Positions 1 to 5,846 of a stretch of DNA of 6,478 nt are shown here, piece by piece. The stretch comes from an uncultured Capnocytophaga sp. (lineage in GTDB: Bacteria; Bacteroidota; Bacteroidia; Flavobacteriales; Flavobacteriaceae), in assembly GCA_915070235.1 (NCBI GenBank), contig CAJZFM010000123.1, positions 1 to 6,478 on the forward strand, written 5' to 3'. The position numbers and the translations under genes are program-made. The first letter of the stretch is position 1. Each line of letters opens with the position of its first letter. A model generated the notes under the pieces. That model searched no databases. It saw only the letters and a list, made by a program, of their open reading frames with translations, and had not been told where the DNA came from.

Positions 1-162
1 GAGCTTTCCACAAAAACTGCAAGGCGTCCCTTCAGGGTTCAAATAAGGGCTTTGGCTAGCACAAGTACCGGAGAATCGGCCTCCTTTTTTGCCCCATATT
101 TTTATTGCCATGCCTACAACACATAGGCTTAAGATAATCAATACGATGACAAATAGTTTCAT
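1..162 (-). CDS. Cys-rich single-helix membrane protein, NqrM-like (3' end beyond the window)
   Basis: The gene begins at an ATG at 162 and stays open for 54 codons to the left edge, so its C-terminus is missing. It lies 26 bases after the stop of the GapN-like gene on the same strand and is probably its last or next operon partner. Seen directly: a short start (MKLF), a hydrophobic helix at about residues 3-22, a basic stretch (KIWGKKGGR, 21-29), then GTCAS with C34, and a TPCSFCGK segment with C48 and C51. One membrane helix followed by a small cytoplasmic or periplasmic Cys cluster is the layout of NqrM, the maturation factor that delivers iron to the Na+-translocating NADH:quinone reductase. 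Flavobacteria carry a similar small protein often labelled only 'membrane or secreted protein'. The NqrM link is inference from layout and Cys spacing. A generic metal-binding membrane peptide is the alternative. That it is a real gene is fairly sure. Confidence 0.7.
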   Translation of the reverse strand, partial: MKLFVIVLIILSLCVVGMAIKIWGKKGGRFSGTCASQSPYLNPEGTPCSFCGKL

Positions 163-188
163 ATGATATATATTAAAAAATTAAAATC

Positions 189-1775
189 CTATAGTATATA
201 ATTGGTATTGATGAAGTTGGACGTTTCGGTCTTTAGTAAGTTTTCAAGGATTTCATTATTATATGGATTATCCTTAGAAGCTACAAAAGTACGTATAGAG
301 AACGAGCGAAGTGCATCATATACACTAAGAGTACCCACAGCCGAATCCTTGCGACCTGTGAAAGGAAATACATCAGGACCTCGCTGACATAAGCTGTTAA
401 GGTTCACCCTACATACAAGGTTTACCATAGCATCAATTAGTGGTGCCAGTGTATAGACATCATGCCCAAAGATACTCACCTGTTGGCCATAGTGAGAGTC
501 GGCGATCTCTTCCCTTACCTGATCAATATCGGTAAAGAAACGTACAGGTACCACAGGGCCAAATTGTTCTTCCTGATAGACACGCATATCGGGGCTTATA
601 GGAGCAAGTACCGCAGGGAAGATAAAGTTCTCACAACGCTCACCACCTTTCTTGTTGAGAATCTTAGCTCCTTTCTGTAGGGCATCATCTATAAGGTCTT
701 GGATATATTGTGGTTTATCAGGCTCGGGTAGGGGAGTGAGTTTTACGTCCACCTCCCAAGGGTTTCCGAAGGGGAGTTTGTCTACCTCCTCAGAGAATTT
801 GGACAAGAAAGCCTCTTTTATATCCTCATGTATATAGAGTATTTTCAAGGCAGTACAACGCTGTCCATTGAAGGTAAGCGCTCCTGCCACACATTCCTTT
901 ACAGCAAGATCTATATCTGCATTGGGTAGGACAATAGCAGGATTTTTAGCTTCCAAGCCCAGTACCAAGCGCAAACGATTCTTGTGTGGGTGTTTGTCTT
1001 GTAGGGCTATAGCCGAGCGACTATTACCAATAAGTGCTAAAACATCTATACGGCCAGTTTCCATAATAGGAGAGGCAATTTCTCTACCACGCCCGAAAAC
1101 GATATTGATAACTCCCTTAGGGAAACAATCTCTAAAGGCTTCCAATAGAGGGGCAATAAGCAATACACCATATTTGGGTGGTTTGTAGATAACTGTATTA
1201 CCCATCAGTAGTGCAGGAATCAGCAGTGCAAATGATTCATTAAGAGGGTAGTTATAAGGCCCCAAACAAAGGACAATTCCTAAAGGGCCACGACGAATAT
1301 GAGCATAGATACCATCTTTTTTCTGGAAATGGGCACTATCACGATCTAATTTCTTATACTCCTCTAAGGTATTGTATAAGTATTCTATAGTGCGGTCAAA
1401 CTCTTTTTGACATTCAAGAATTGTTTTACCAATCTCCCACATCATCAGCTGTACCACCTCATCACGCTTGTGCTGGATCTCTTTGGTAAAGCGTTCCAAT
1501 ATTTCTACACGGTCTTTTACACGCATAGTAGCCCATAGGCCATTGCCCTTTCCATAAGCATTTGCAGCAGCTTCAAGGGCTTCAAGAGCTTCTTTTTCAG
1601 TTAGGTGAGGAACACTTCCCACCAAGGTAGGAGCATATTGTTCTGTAGAGGAAATGGTGGAATACACCTCATCACAGGCTCCTTTCCACTCTCTAAGCTC
1701 CCCATTTATAAGGTAAGTCTTATGATGTAAGGGGTTACAAACATAAGCCTTAGGTATAGGTTGAAATTCGTTCAT
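189..1775 (-). CDS. gapN: NADP-dependent non-phosphorylating glyceraldehyde-3-phosphate dehydrogenase (GapN-like, aldehyde dehydrogenase superfamily)
   Basis: A 528-residue cytoplasmic aldehyde dehydrogenase. GapN enzymes oxidise glyceraldehyde 3-phosphate directly to 3-phosphoglycerate, making NADPH and bypassing the ATP-forming GAPDH/Pgk steps. Seen: GPYNYPLNE with the oxyanion Asn N175; the KPP motif at 198-200, as in GapN, where NAD-specific relatives have KPxE; FNGQRC with nucleophile C307 preceded by R306; EEQFGP (402-407), the cofactor-ribose Glu region; and [11 protein letters not shown] (458-468), whose R465 matches a phosphate-binding Arg of characterised GapN. It is longer than typical GapN (about 475-500 residues), with an extended N-terminus and a roughly 30-residue C-terminal tail. 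The segment that is normally LELGGK reads LGLEAK (272-277), so the general-base Glu is moved by two residues, and the usual TGS is IGNS (249-252). The ATG at 1775 lies 20 bases after the preceding gene, with no promoter box between, so cotranscription is likely. The superfamily is certain; substrate and cofactor are inferred. Confidence 0.88.
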   Translation of the reverse strand: MNEFQPIPKAYVCNPLHHKTYLINGELREWKGACDEVYSTISSTEQYAPTLVGSVPHLTEKEALEALEAAANAYGKGNGLWATMRVKDRVEILERFTKEIQHKRDEVVQLMMWEIGKTILECQKEFDRTIEYLYNTLEEYKKLDRDSAHFQKKDGIYAHIRRGPLGIVLCLGPYNYPLNESFALLIPALLMGNTVIYKPPKYGVLLIAPLLEAFRDCFPKGVINIVFGRGREIASPIMETGRIDVLALIGNSRSAIALQDKHPHKNRLRLVLGLEAKNPAIVLPNADIDLAVKECVAGALTFNGQRCTALKILYIHEDIKEAFLSKFSEEVDKLPFGNPWEVDVKLTPLPEPDKPQYIQDLIDDALQKGAKILNKKGGERCENFIFPAVLAPISPDMRVYQEEQFGPVVPVRFFTDIDQVREEIADSHYGQQVSIFGHDVYTLAPLIDAMVNLVCRVNLNSLCQRGPDVFPFTGRKDSAVGTLSVYDALRSFSIRTFVASKDNPYNNEILENLLKTETSNFINTNYIL

Positions 1776-1795
1776 TATTTTATAGTTAAGTTGTT

Positions 1796-1978
1796 TTATA
1801 CTCTGCCTTTTAGTGCATCAAACACCCAAGCAATAGCCAGGAACCCCACCCCAGTGGCAGCAAATCCCCAGCCAGCAACATCTTCATAACGGAAGATACC
1901 CAACCCTATGAGAATTAATCCGAAGAGGATCATAATCAAGGTGGCATATCCTAAAACAGAATTCTTATTTAAACCCAT
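1796..1978 (-). CDS. Small two-helix membrane protein, CAL67264 family type
   Basis: A 60-residue integral membrane protein. It has a short polar start (MGLNKN), a first helix at about residues 8-28, a charged turn ([10 protein letters not shown], 29-38), a second helix at about 35-53, and a basic end (LKGRV). The compact hairpin with the [11 protein letters not shown] turn matches, from memory, the short flavobacterial proteins named CAL67264 family membrane protein; no function is known. An in-frame TTG at 1987 would add three residues (M-I-I), but the ATG at 1978 is preferred because ATG is the normal start and the family begins with MG-NKN. It sits 26 bases after the Wzz-like gene and 20 bases before the GapN-like gene, so it looks like part of the same transcript. 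It has no signal peptide and no bacteriocin-type leader. The reading as a real gene is firm; any role in polysaccharide export is untested. Confidence 0.75.
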   Translation of the reverse strand: MGLNKNSVLGYATLIMILFGLILIGLGIFRYEDVAGWGFAATGVGFLAIAWVFDALKGRV

Positions 1979-2004
1979 AATAATCAATATTTTAAAGATA
2001 CTAT

Positions 2005-3114
2005 TTATATATCTCCCTCAGAAGTAGATTTATTTTTTATACTCTTGATGAAGTCTCTACCAAAAATAATGCCAATTCCTACAACGACACCCAAAAATCC
2101 CCAAATGGCAATAATCATGCCTCTTTTAGGTTTTGATTTTTCTAAGGGAATACTGACAGGTTCTATGTCAATAAAAGCAGGAGTGTCCTCTTGCAGTTTG
2201 ATTTTTTGGTTTTCAAGCTGTTTGGCCAATTCTATATATACATTGTTAGCCAGATTATATTCGGCTTGTAATTGTGTTTGACGGGTCATAGGTACCGCAG
2301 TGATAAGGCCTCTATTACTGTCTTGGAAAGCTGCCAATCTCATCTGTTTTTCCTTAAAGTTCCTTTCAGCCTCTTCGTATTGTCTTTCTATGAACTCTAA
2401 TTGGCTTTTAGCCTTACGAGTTTTGAACTCTATGATCGTCTCTTGCAGTGTTTTTTTAGCCTGACTTAGCATCTGAGCTGCGGCTACAGGATCACCCATG
2501 GAGAAAGAGAAAGAAATGGTATTGTCTTTCTCGTTATTAGTAATCTGTAGTTGGCTGCTTAGTAGAGAAAATAATTCTTTTTCTTCAGGAGTAATACTAT
2601 ATACTTCTAAGGAACCATCGGCAGTTGGCTCAGGTGCAACCTCTTTGTCTTTGGAAGAAAAAGCTCCTATGATAACCCCAGGTAAGCCAATGGTATATTT
2701 TTTTACTATATCCAAGGCTCCTGCTTTTTGGTATTTTTCGCAATATTGCTCATAAGTAATAGGAGTACTGTCTTTGGAAGTTTGTATAGAAACTTGTGTC
2801 ATCTTCCTTTGGAAAGGAATACTGGTGGCAATACTTGTATAGAGCTTAGGAGAAATCAGTTCTCCCGAGGAGGAACCCAAATTGATACCTGCCAAAGAAG
2901 CCAATCCTGATAAGCCTCCACCTGAGGAGGAACCATTCTCTTGAGCTAATACTAATGAAGTAGCAGTATATTCCTTTTTAGAAAAAATAGCAACAAAAAT
3001 ACCTATAAGCAGGAATATGATAAAATATTTTAAAATAGTTTTCTTTCCATTCCATATTTTCAGCAATAGGGCAAGCAAATCTATCTCATCATCTTTTTGT
3101 ATCTCTTGATTCAT
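2005..3114 (-). CDS. Wzz-like polysaccharide chain-length determinant / co-polymerase, inner membrane
   Basis: A 369-residue inner-membrane protein of the Wzz/chain-length determinant family. These proteins control polymer length and, in export systems, contact the outer-membrane Wza-like protein. Seen: a cytoplasmic N-terminus (EIDLLALLLKIWNGKKTI, 10-27), a first membrane helix at about 28-44, a Gly/Ser-rich segment (61-84, with the family-type LASLAGINLG), a periplasmic region with a predicted coiled coil at about 213-310 rich in E, K, Q and R, a Pro-rich motif before the second helix (P319, P323, P329), a second helix at about 332-351, and a short basic tail. There is no Walker A or tyrosine-rich C-terminus, so this is not a fused bacterial tyrosine kinase. 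The start at 3114 follows the SLBB gene's stop by 7 bases, with TAGAAAA just before the ATG, implying coupled translation. The family call is strong; the polymer (capsule, exopolysaccharide or O-antigen) cannot be told. Confidence 0.9.
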   Translation of the reverse strand: MNQEIQKDDEIDLLALLLKIWNGKKTILKYFIIFLLIGIFVAIFSKKEYTATSLVLAQENGSSSGGGLSGLASLAGINLGSSSGELISPKLYTSIATSIPFQRKMTQVSIQTSKDSTPITYEQYCEKYQKAGALDIVKKYTIGLPGVIIGAFSSKDKEVAPEPTADGSLEVYSITPEEKELFSLLSSQLQITNNEKDNTISFSFSMGDPVAAAQMLSQAKKTLQETIIEFKTRKAKSQLEFIERQYEEAERNFKEKQMRLAAFQDSNRGLITAVPMTRQTQLQAEYNLANNVYIELAKQLENQKIKLQEDTPAFIDIEPVSIPLEKSKPKRGMIIAIWGFLGVVVGIGIIFGRDFIKSIKNKSTSEGDI

Positions 3115-3121
3115 TTTTCTA

Positions 3122-5557
3122 TTATTTAAAAGCGTTATAAATAAGTATGGCTAAGGTAGTTATTGCAGTCATTATACTGACTGTTTCAGCTGTAGAAACT
3201 GGTTTTTTCTCTGGTTTTTCAGGAACAATCACCAATGCTCCAGGGGCAACTTTAGGATAGCTCCTAAAGAAGAGGAAGCGGTTGGTGCCTTTTACATCTC
3301 CATTGGCATATACTACATAGACAGATTTTTTCTGAGCATTGTCGGAGAATCCTCCTGCACTATTGATATAAGATCGGGTAGATTTTCCTTTTTCATAGCG
3401 TACCAAGGAGGGTGCCAGTACCAATCCTTTTACCTCAACGGTTTGTTTTTCAGAAGGAATAATAAGTACATCTCCATCTTTTAGGACAAGATCTTGGTAG
3501 GAGTTCTTATTCTCCATAATTTTTTTAAGATTAATACCTACGCGGTATTCAGATGCTTCAGGAGTGTTTTCTTCCTCTTTAGTTTCAATAAGAGTGAGAT
3601 CCTTATCCGTCTTTTTAAGTTTTTTTAGTTGTTTTTCTTGGGCTTTTTGATCTTTTTCGTCTTTATCTTTCCTTCTTACTAAGGTGGCACCTTCCACATA
3701 GGCATAAGGAGCCAATCCACCAGAGCGTTCTATAAGGCTTGAGATACGTTCTTCTTTAGTAAGTATGGCATAAAAACCAGGGAAAGAAACCTCTCCTTCT
3801 ATCTTGACCACTTGTTGGGGTACATAGCCCTTCTGATAGCGGACAGTTACTATATCATTAGGTTCTAAGGCGATACTTTCCCCTCCTTCTTTAGAGAGGG
3901 ATACAGTATATACTTTGCTGATAGTCTTGAAGTTGGCATCATTCAGTTGGCGGGCTACCTCCACTTGTGTTTGGTCAGCACCTTCTATAAAGCCGCCTGC
4001 CATGATGATAAGGTCGGCAGGGTGTAGTCCCTTGGCATAGGCAAACTTTTGTGGCTTGCGTACCGCTCCTTCTATACGTACCATAGGCTTGGCGATGAGG
4101 CTATCTCTGCCATATATATGCAGACTGTCATTGGGTTGCAGGGCAATACTTTGTTTCTTTTCTAAGAGATCTTTGAGTGAAAAATAAAGACTTTGCTTAT
4201 CTACATGGTCTATAGAGCGGAAGAGAATAGCACGATTCAGATAGGCTTCTTCTCTTACACCAGCGGCTTTTTCTATAAGATCTAAGACGGTCATACCTTC
4301 TGAGTAAGCATAGTTACCTGGTTGATATACAGCCCCTGTGATACTGATTCGGTTGTGATATACATCGGAGAGCTTATGTACTAAGAGTTTGTCGCCTGCT
4401 AACATAGTGAATTTGCTAGCTTCGTTATAGGGGACTTCCTTTACTTCGCGCTTGGCACCTATGATACGCTCTACTACCATTACATCTTTGTAGGCATTGG
4501 ATTTAAATCCTCCAAAATACTCCTCTAAAGCAGAGAGTTTTTCGCCATCTTTGACCTCATAGAGACCTTCTCTCTTGACAAAGCCAATTACCTCTACTTG
4601 GTTTTTATAAGGAGGCACAATGATGACATCTTGGTCATTGAGGTTGATATTCCCTTCTTGGGAACCCTTGAGTAAGAAGTTGTAAATATCTAAGTGGGCG
4701 ATGGTTTTTCCTCCACGAACCACTTGTATATTTCTAAAAGAACCATTTTCAGTAGGACCTCCACTGGCATAGAGGGCATTGACTACTGTAGAAAGGGCAC
4801 TAAGAGAGTAAGTACCAGGGGCCTCTACTTCTCCTATGATATTGACTTTTACGGTACGGATATTGGCAATGGAAACGCCTGTATATACCTTAGCGTAACT
4901 GCCTTCAGGGGCGGAGATACCTGCATATATCTTACGCAAAGCGGTATTGATACGTGCTTTAGCTTCTACAAAGTTGAGACCTCCTACATGCACCTTTCCG
5001 GCCATAGGGAGAATGATATTTCCTTGATTATCCACCTTTTGAGTAGTGCTACTTTCGGCAGCGCCCCATACCTCTACCAAGAGTTCGTCTCCTGTATTGA
5101 TGATGTAACTCTCAGGGGTAGGTACATTGATCGTTGGAGTAAAGGAGATTTTAGGATTTTGGAAAAAATCGTAGCCAAAAACTCTACTTTTTTTCATAAC
5201 CATGATAGAATCTCTTTCTTTTCCTGTACGGCCAAATACTTCTTGCTCAGAGGAAACTGGCTTGCTACTTGGGGTAGTTGTTTTTCTTTTGGCAGTAGTG
5301 GAAAGGGTCATGATACGTTGTCTGAGCTTAGTAATCTGAGAGATAGGTACGCCTTTTACACGGGCGGCAGTTTCCAAGTCAGTAATGGAGTAGCCTTGTG
5401 CTTGTGCTTTTTCCCAGAAGGATTGAATTTGTTCGTCAGAGAGTTGATCTACATTGATATAGGCAAGTTGCTCTAAGTTAAGATTCTGTACTTGTGCAGA
5501 AAGTGAAAGTGAGAAACCTACACTTAAAAGAAGAAAAAATAAGATTTTCCTAATCAT
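3122..5557 (-). CDS. Outer-membrane polysaccharide export protein with six SLBB repeats (Wza-like)
   Basis: An 811-residue exported protein that would form, or contribute to, the outer-membrane channel for a surface polysaccharide. Domains in order: signal peptide 1-21 (hydrophobic core, then LSAQ); a helical segment 25-82 common to Bacteroidota members; a low-complexity linker 88-105; a polysaccharide export domain at about 148-234 (YIINTGDELLVEVWG, then a GKVHVGGL region); and six SLBB-type units beginning near 238, 321, 404, 493, 584 and 707, each starting like V-x-I-x-G-x-V and mostly ending with a D-x-(V/L)-x-(I/V) strand. A C-terminal hydrophobic helix lies at about 790-808. E. coli Wza is shorter (about 380 residues) and is a lipoprotein; here there is no lipobox Cys and there are more SLBB units. 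The fifth unit carries a Lys/Glu-rich insertion at about 628-665. It is the first gene of the cluster. It probably works with the downstream Wzz-like protein. Family call firm; polymer unknown. Confidence 0.92.
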   Translation of the reverse strand: MIRKILFFLLLSVGFSLSLSAQVQNLNLEQLAYINVDQLSDEQIQSFWEKAQAQGYSITDLETAARVKGVPISQITKLRQRIMTLSTTAKRKTTTPSSKPVSSEQEVFGRTGKERDSIMVMKKSRVFGYDFFQNPKISFTPTINVPTPESYIINTGDELLVEVWGAAESSTTQKVDNQGNIILPMAGKVHVGGLNFVEAKARINTALRKIYAGISAPEGSYAKVYTGVSIANIRTVKVNIIGEVEAPGTYSLSALSTVVNALYASGGPTENGSFRNIQVVRGGKTIAHLDIYNFLLKGSQEGNINLNDQDVIIVPPYKNQVEVIGFVKREGLYEVKDGEKLSALEEYFGGFKSNAYKDVMVVERIIGAKREVKEVPYNEASKFTMLAGDKLLVHKLSDVYHNRISITGAVYQPGNYAYSEGMTVLDLIEKAAGVREEAYLNRAILFRSIDHVDKQSLYFSLKDLLEKKQSIALQPNDSLHIYGRDSLIAKPMVRIEGAVRKPQKFAYAKGLHPADLIIMAGGFIEGADQTQVEVARQLNDANFKTISKVYTVSLSKEGGESIALEPNDIVTVRYQKGYVPQQVVKIEGEVSFPGFYAILTKEERISSLIERSGGLAPYAYVEGATLVRRKDKDEKDQKAQEKQLKKLKKTDKDLTLIETKEEENTPEASEYRVGINLKKIMENKNSYQDLVLKDGDVLIIPSEKQTVEVKGLVLAPSLVRYEKGKSTRSYINSAGGFSDNAQKKSVYVVYANGDVKGTNRFLFFRSYPKVAPGALVIVPEKPEKKPVSTAETVSIMTAITTLAILIYNAFK

Positions 5558-5581
5558 TGTTCGCTGTTTTTAATCAGAGTG

Positions 5582-5589
5582 CAAATATA
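5582..5589 (-). promoter_or_regulatory. Bacteroidota-type -7 box (TATATTTG) for the export operon
   Basis: Read on the minus strand, the sequence is TATATTTG, an exact match to the Bacteroidota sigma -7 consensus TAnnTTTG. It ends 24 bases before the ATG of the SLBB gene, which implies a 5' leader of roughly 15-20 bases. The -33 region about 19 bases upstream is T-rich (TTTTATTTT) with no clean TTG. It is the only clear box ahead of the five-gene minus-strand cluster. Confidence 0.7.
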
Positions 5590-5608
5590 CTTCGTTTATC
5601 TGAGAAAA

Positions 5609-5620
5609 TAAAATATTTTA
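5609..5620. promoter_or_regulatory. 12-base palindrome, possible operator (weak)
   Basis: TAAAATATTTTA is a perfect inverted repeat lying 20-31 bases upstream of the TATATTTG box of the export operon, so a protein bound there would cover the -33 region. In DNA this AT-rich such palindromes also arise by chance, and no regulator gene is in view. Related AAAATATT sequence occurs again near 5690. Confidence 0.2.
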
Positions 5621-5770
5621 AACATTAATTATTCATTCCAATTTCGCAAGTACTTTTAAATAACAAATAAGCACTAAAATATATTTTTAAAATATTGATT
5701 GTCAATGAGTTTATATGATAGGTAAAAGTAAATTTTGATGATAACAATATCAATAAAATGCGGGTGTAAC

Positions 5771-5798
5771 AATTAACAATTAACAATTAACAATTAAC
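5771..5798 (+). repeat. Tandem array of the heptamer AATTAAC, four perfect copies
   Basis: Four head-to-tail copies of AATTAAC fill 5771-5798, flanked by a partial copy (TAAC, 5767-5770) on the left and AA on the right. The array ends 12 bases before the TATCTTTG box of the plus-strand gene, so it covers the -33 region of that promoter and each unit offers a TTAAC there. Short tandem repeats of this kind can gain or lose copies by slipped-strand pairing. Whether that changes expression here is inference. Confidence 0.9.
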
Positions 5799-5810
5799 AA
5801 ATGTTTTCAC

Positions 5811-5818
5811 TATCTTTG
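5811..5818 (+). promoter_or_regulatory. Bacteroidota-type -7 box (TATCTTTG) for the plus-strand gene
   Basis: TATCTTTG matches TAnnTTTG exactly and lies 28 bases before the ATG at 5847, a normal spacing for this phylum. No TTG stands 17-23 bases upstream; that stretch is the heptamer array. The leader just before the ATG (CCTTTCCCT) has no Shine-Dalgarno sequence, as is usual in Bacteroidota. Confidence 0.7.
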
Positions 5819-5846
5819 CCGAGTAAATCGCTCTCATCCTTTCCCT

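Larger units (their letters stand above)
5558..5846. promoter_or_regulatory. AT-rich divergent intergenic region
   Basis: These 289 bases separate the divergent export operon and the plus-strand membrane-protein gene. No coding region is supported here. The region holds one -7 box for each direction (5582-5589 minus, 5811-5818 plus), a perfect 12-base palindrome TAAAATATTTTA at 5609-5620, which lies near the -33 position of the minus-strand promoter, and the heptamer array at 5771-5798. The central part, about 5630-5765, is AT-rich with no recognisable RNA or site. Confidence 0.6.

Noticed and set aside
202..1188. Several plus-strand open frames of 61-106 codons
   Set aside because: All are antisense to the GapN-like gene, whose catalytic motifs fix the true strand and frame.
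1979..1987. TTG start at 1987 for the small membrane protein
   Set aside because: It would add only three residues, whereas the ATG at 1978 gives the start expected for this protein type.
2045..2910. Plus-strand open frames of 60-85 codons
   Set aside because: They are antisense to the Wzz-like gene, and their products show no domain.
2005..3114. Wzz-like protein as a bacterial tyrosine kinase (Wzc type)
   Set aside because: The protein ends about 18 residues after the second membrane helix. It has no Walker A/B motifs and no tyrosine cluster.
4694..5476. Plus-strand open frame of 260 codons
   Set aside because: It lies fully antisense to the SLBB gene, whose minus-strand translation has a clear signal peptide, export domain and SLBB repeats. 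The antisense product has no recognisable domain and is rich in Ser, Cys, Tyr and His as expected of a shadow frame.
5771..5798. Heptamer array as a CRISPR or replication-origin iteron
   Set aside because: The units are 7 bases with no spacers, too short for CRISPR, and no replication initiator gene is present.
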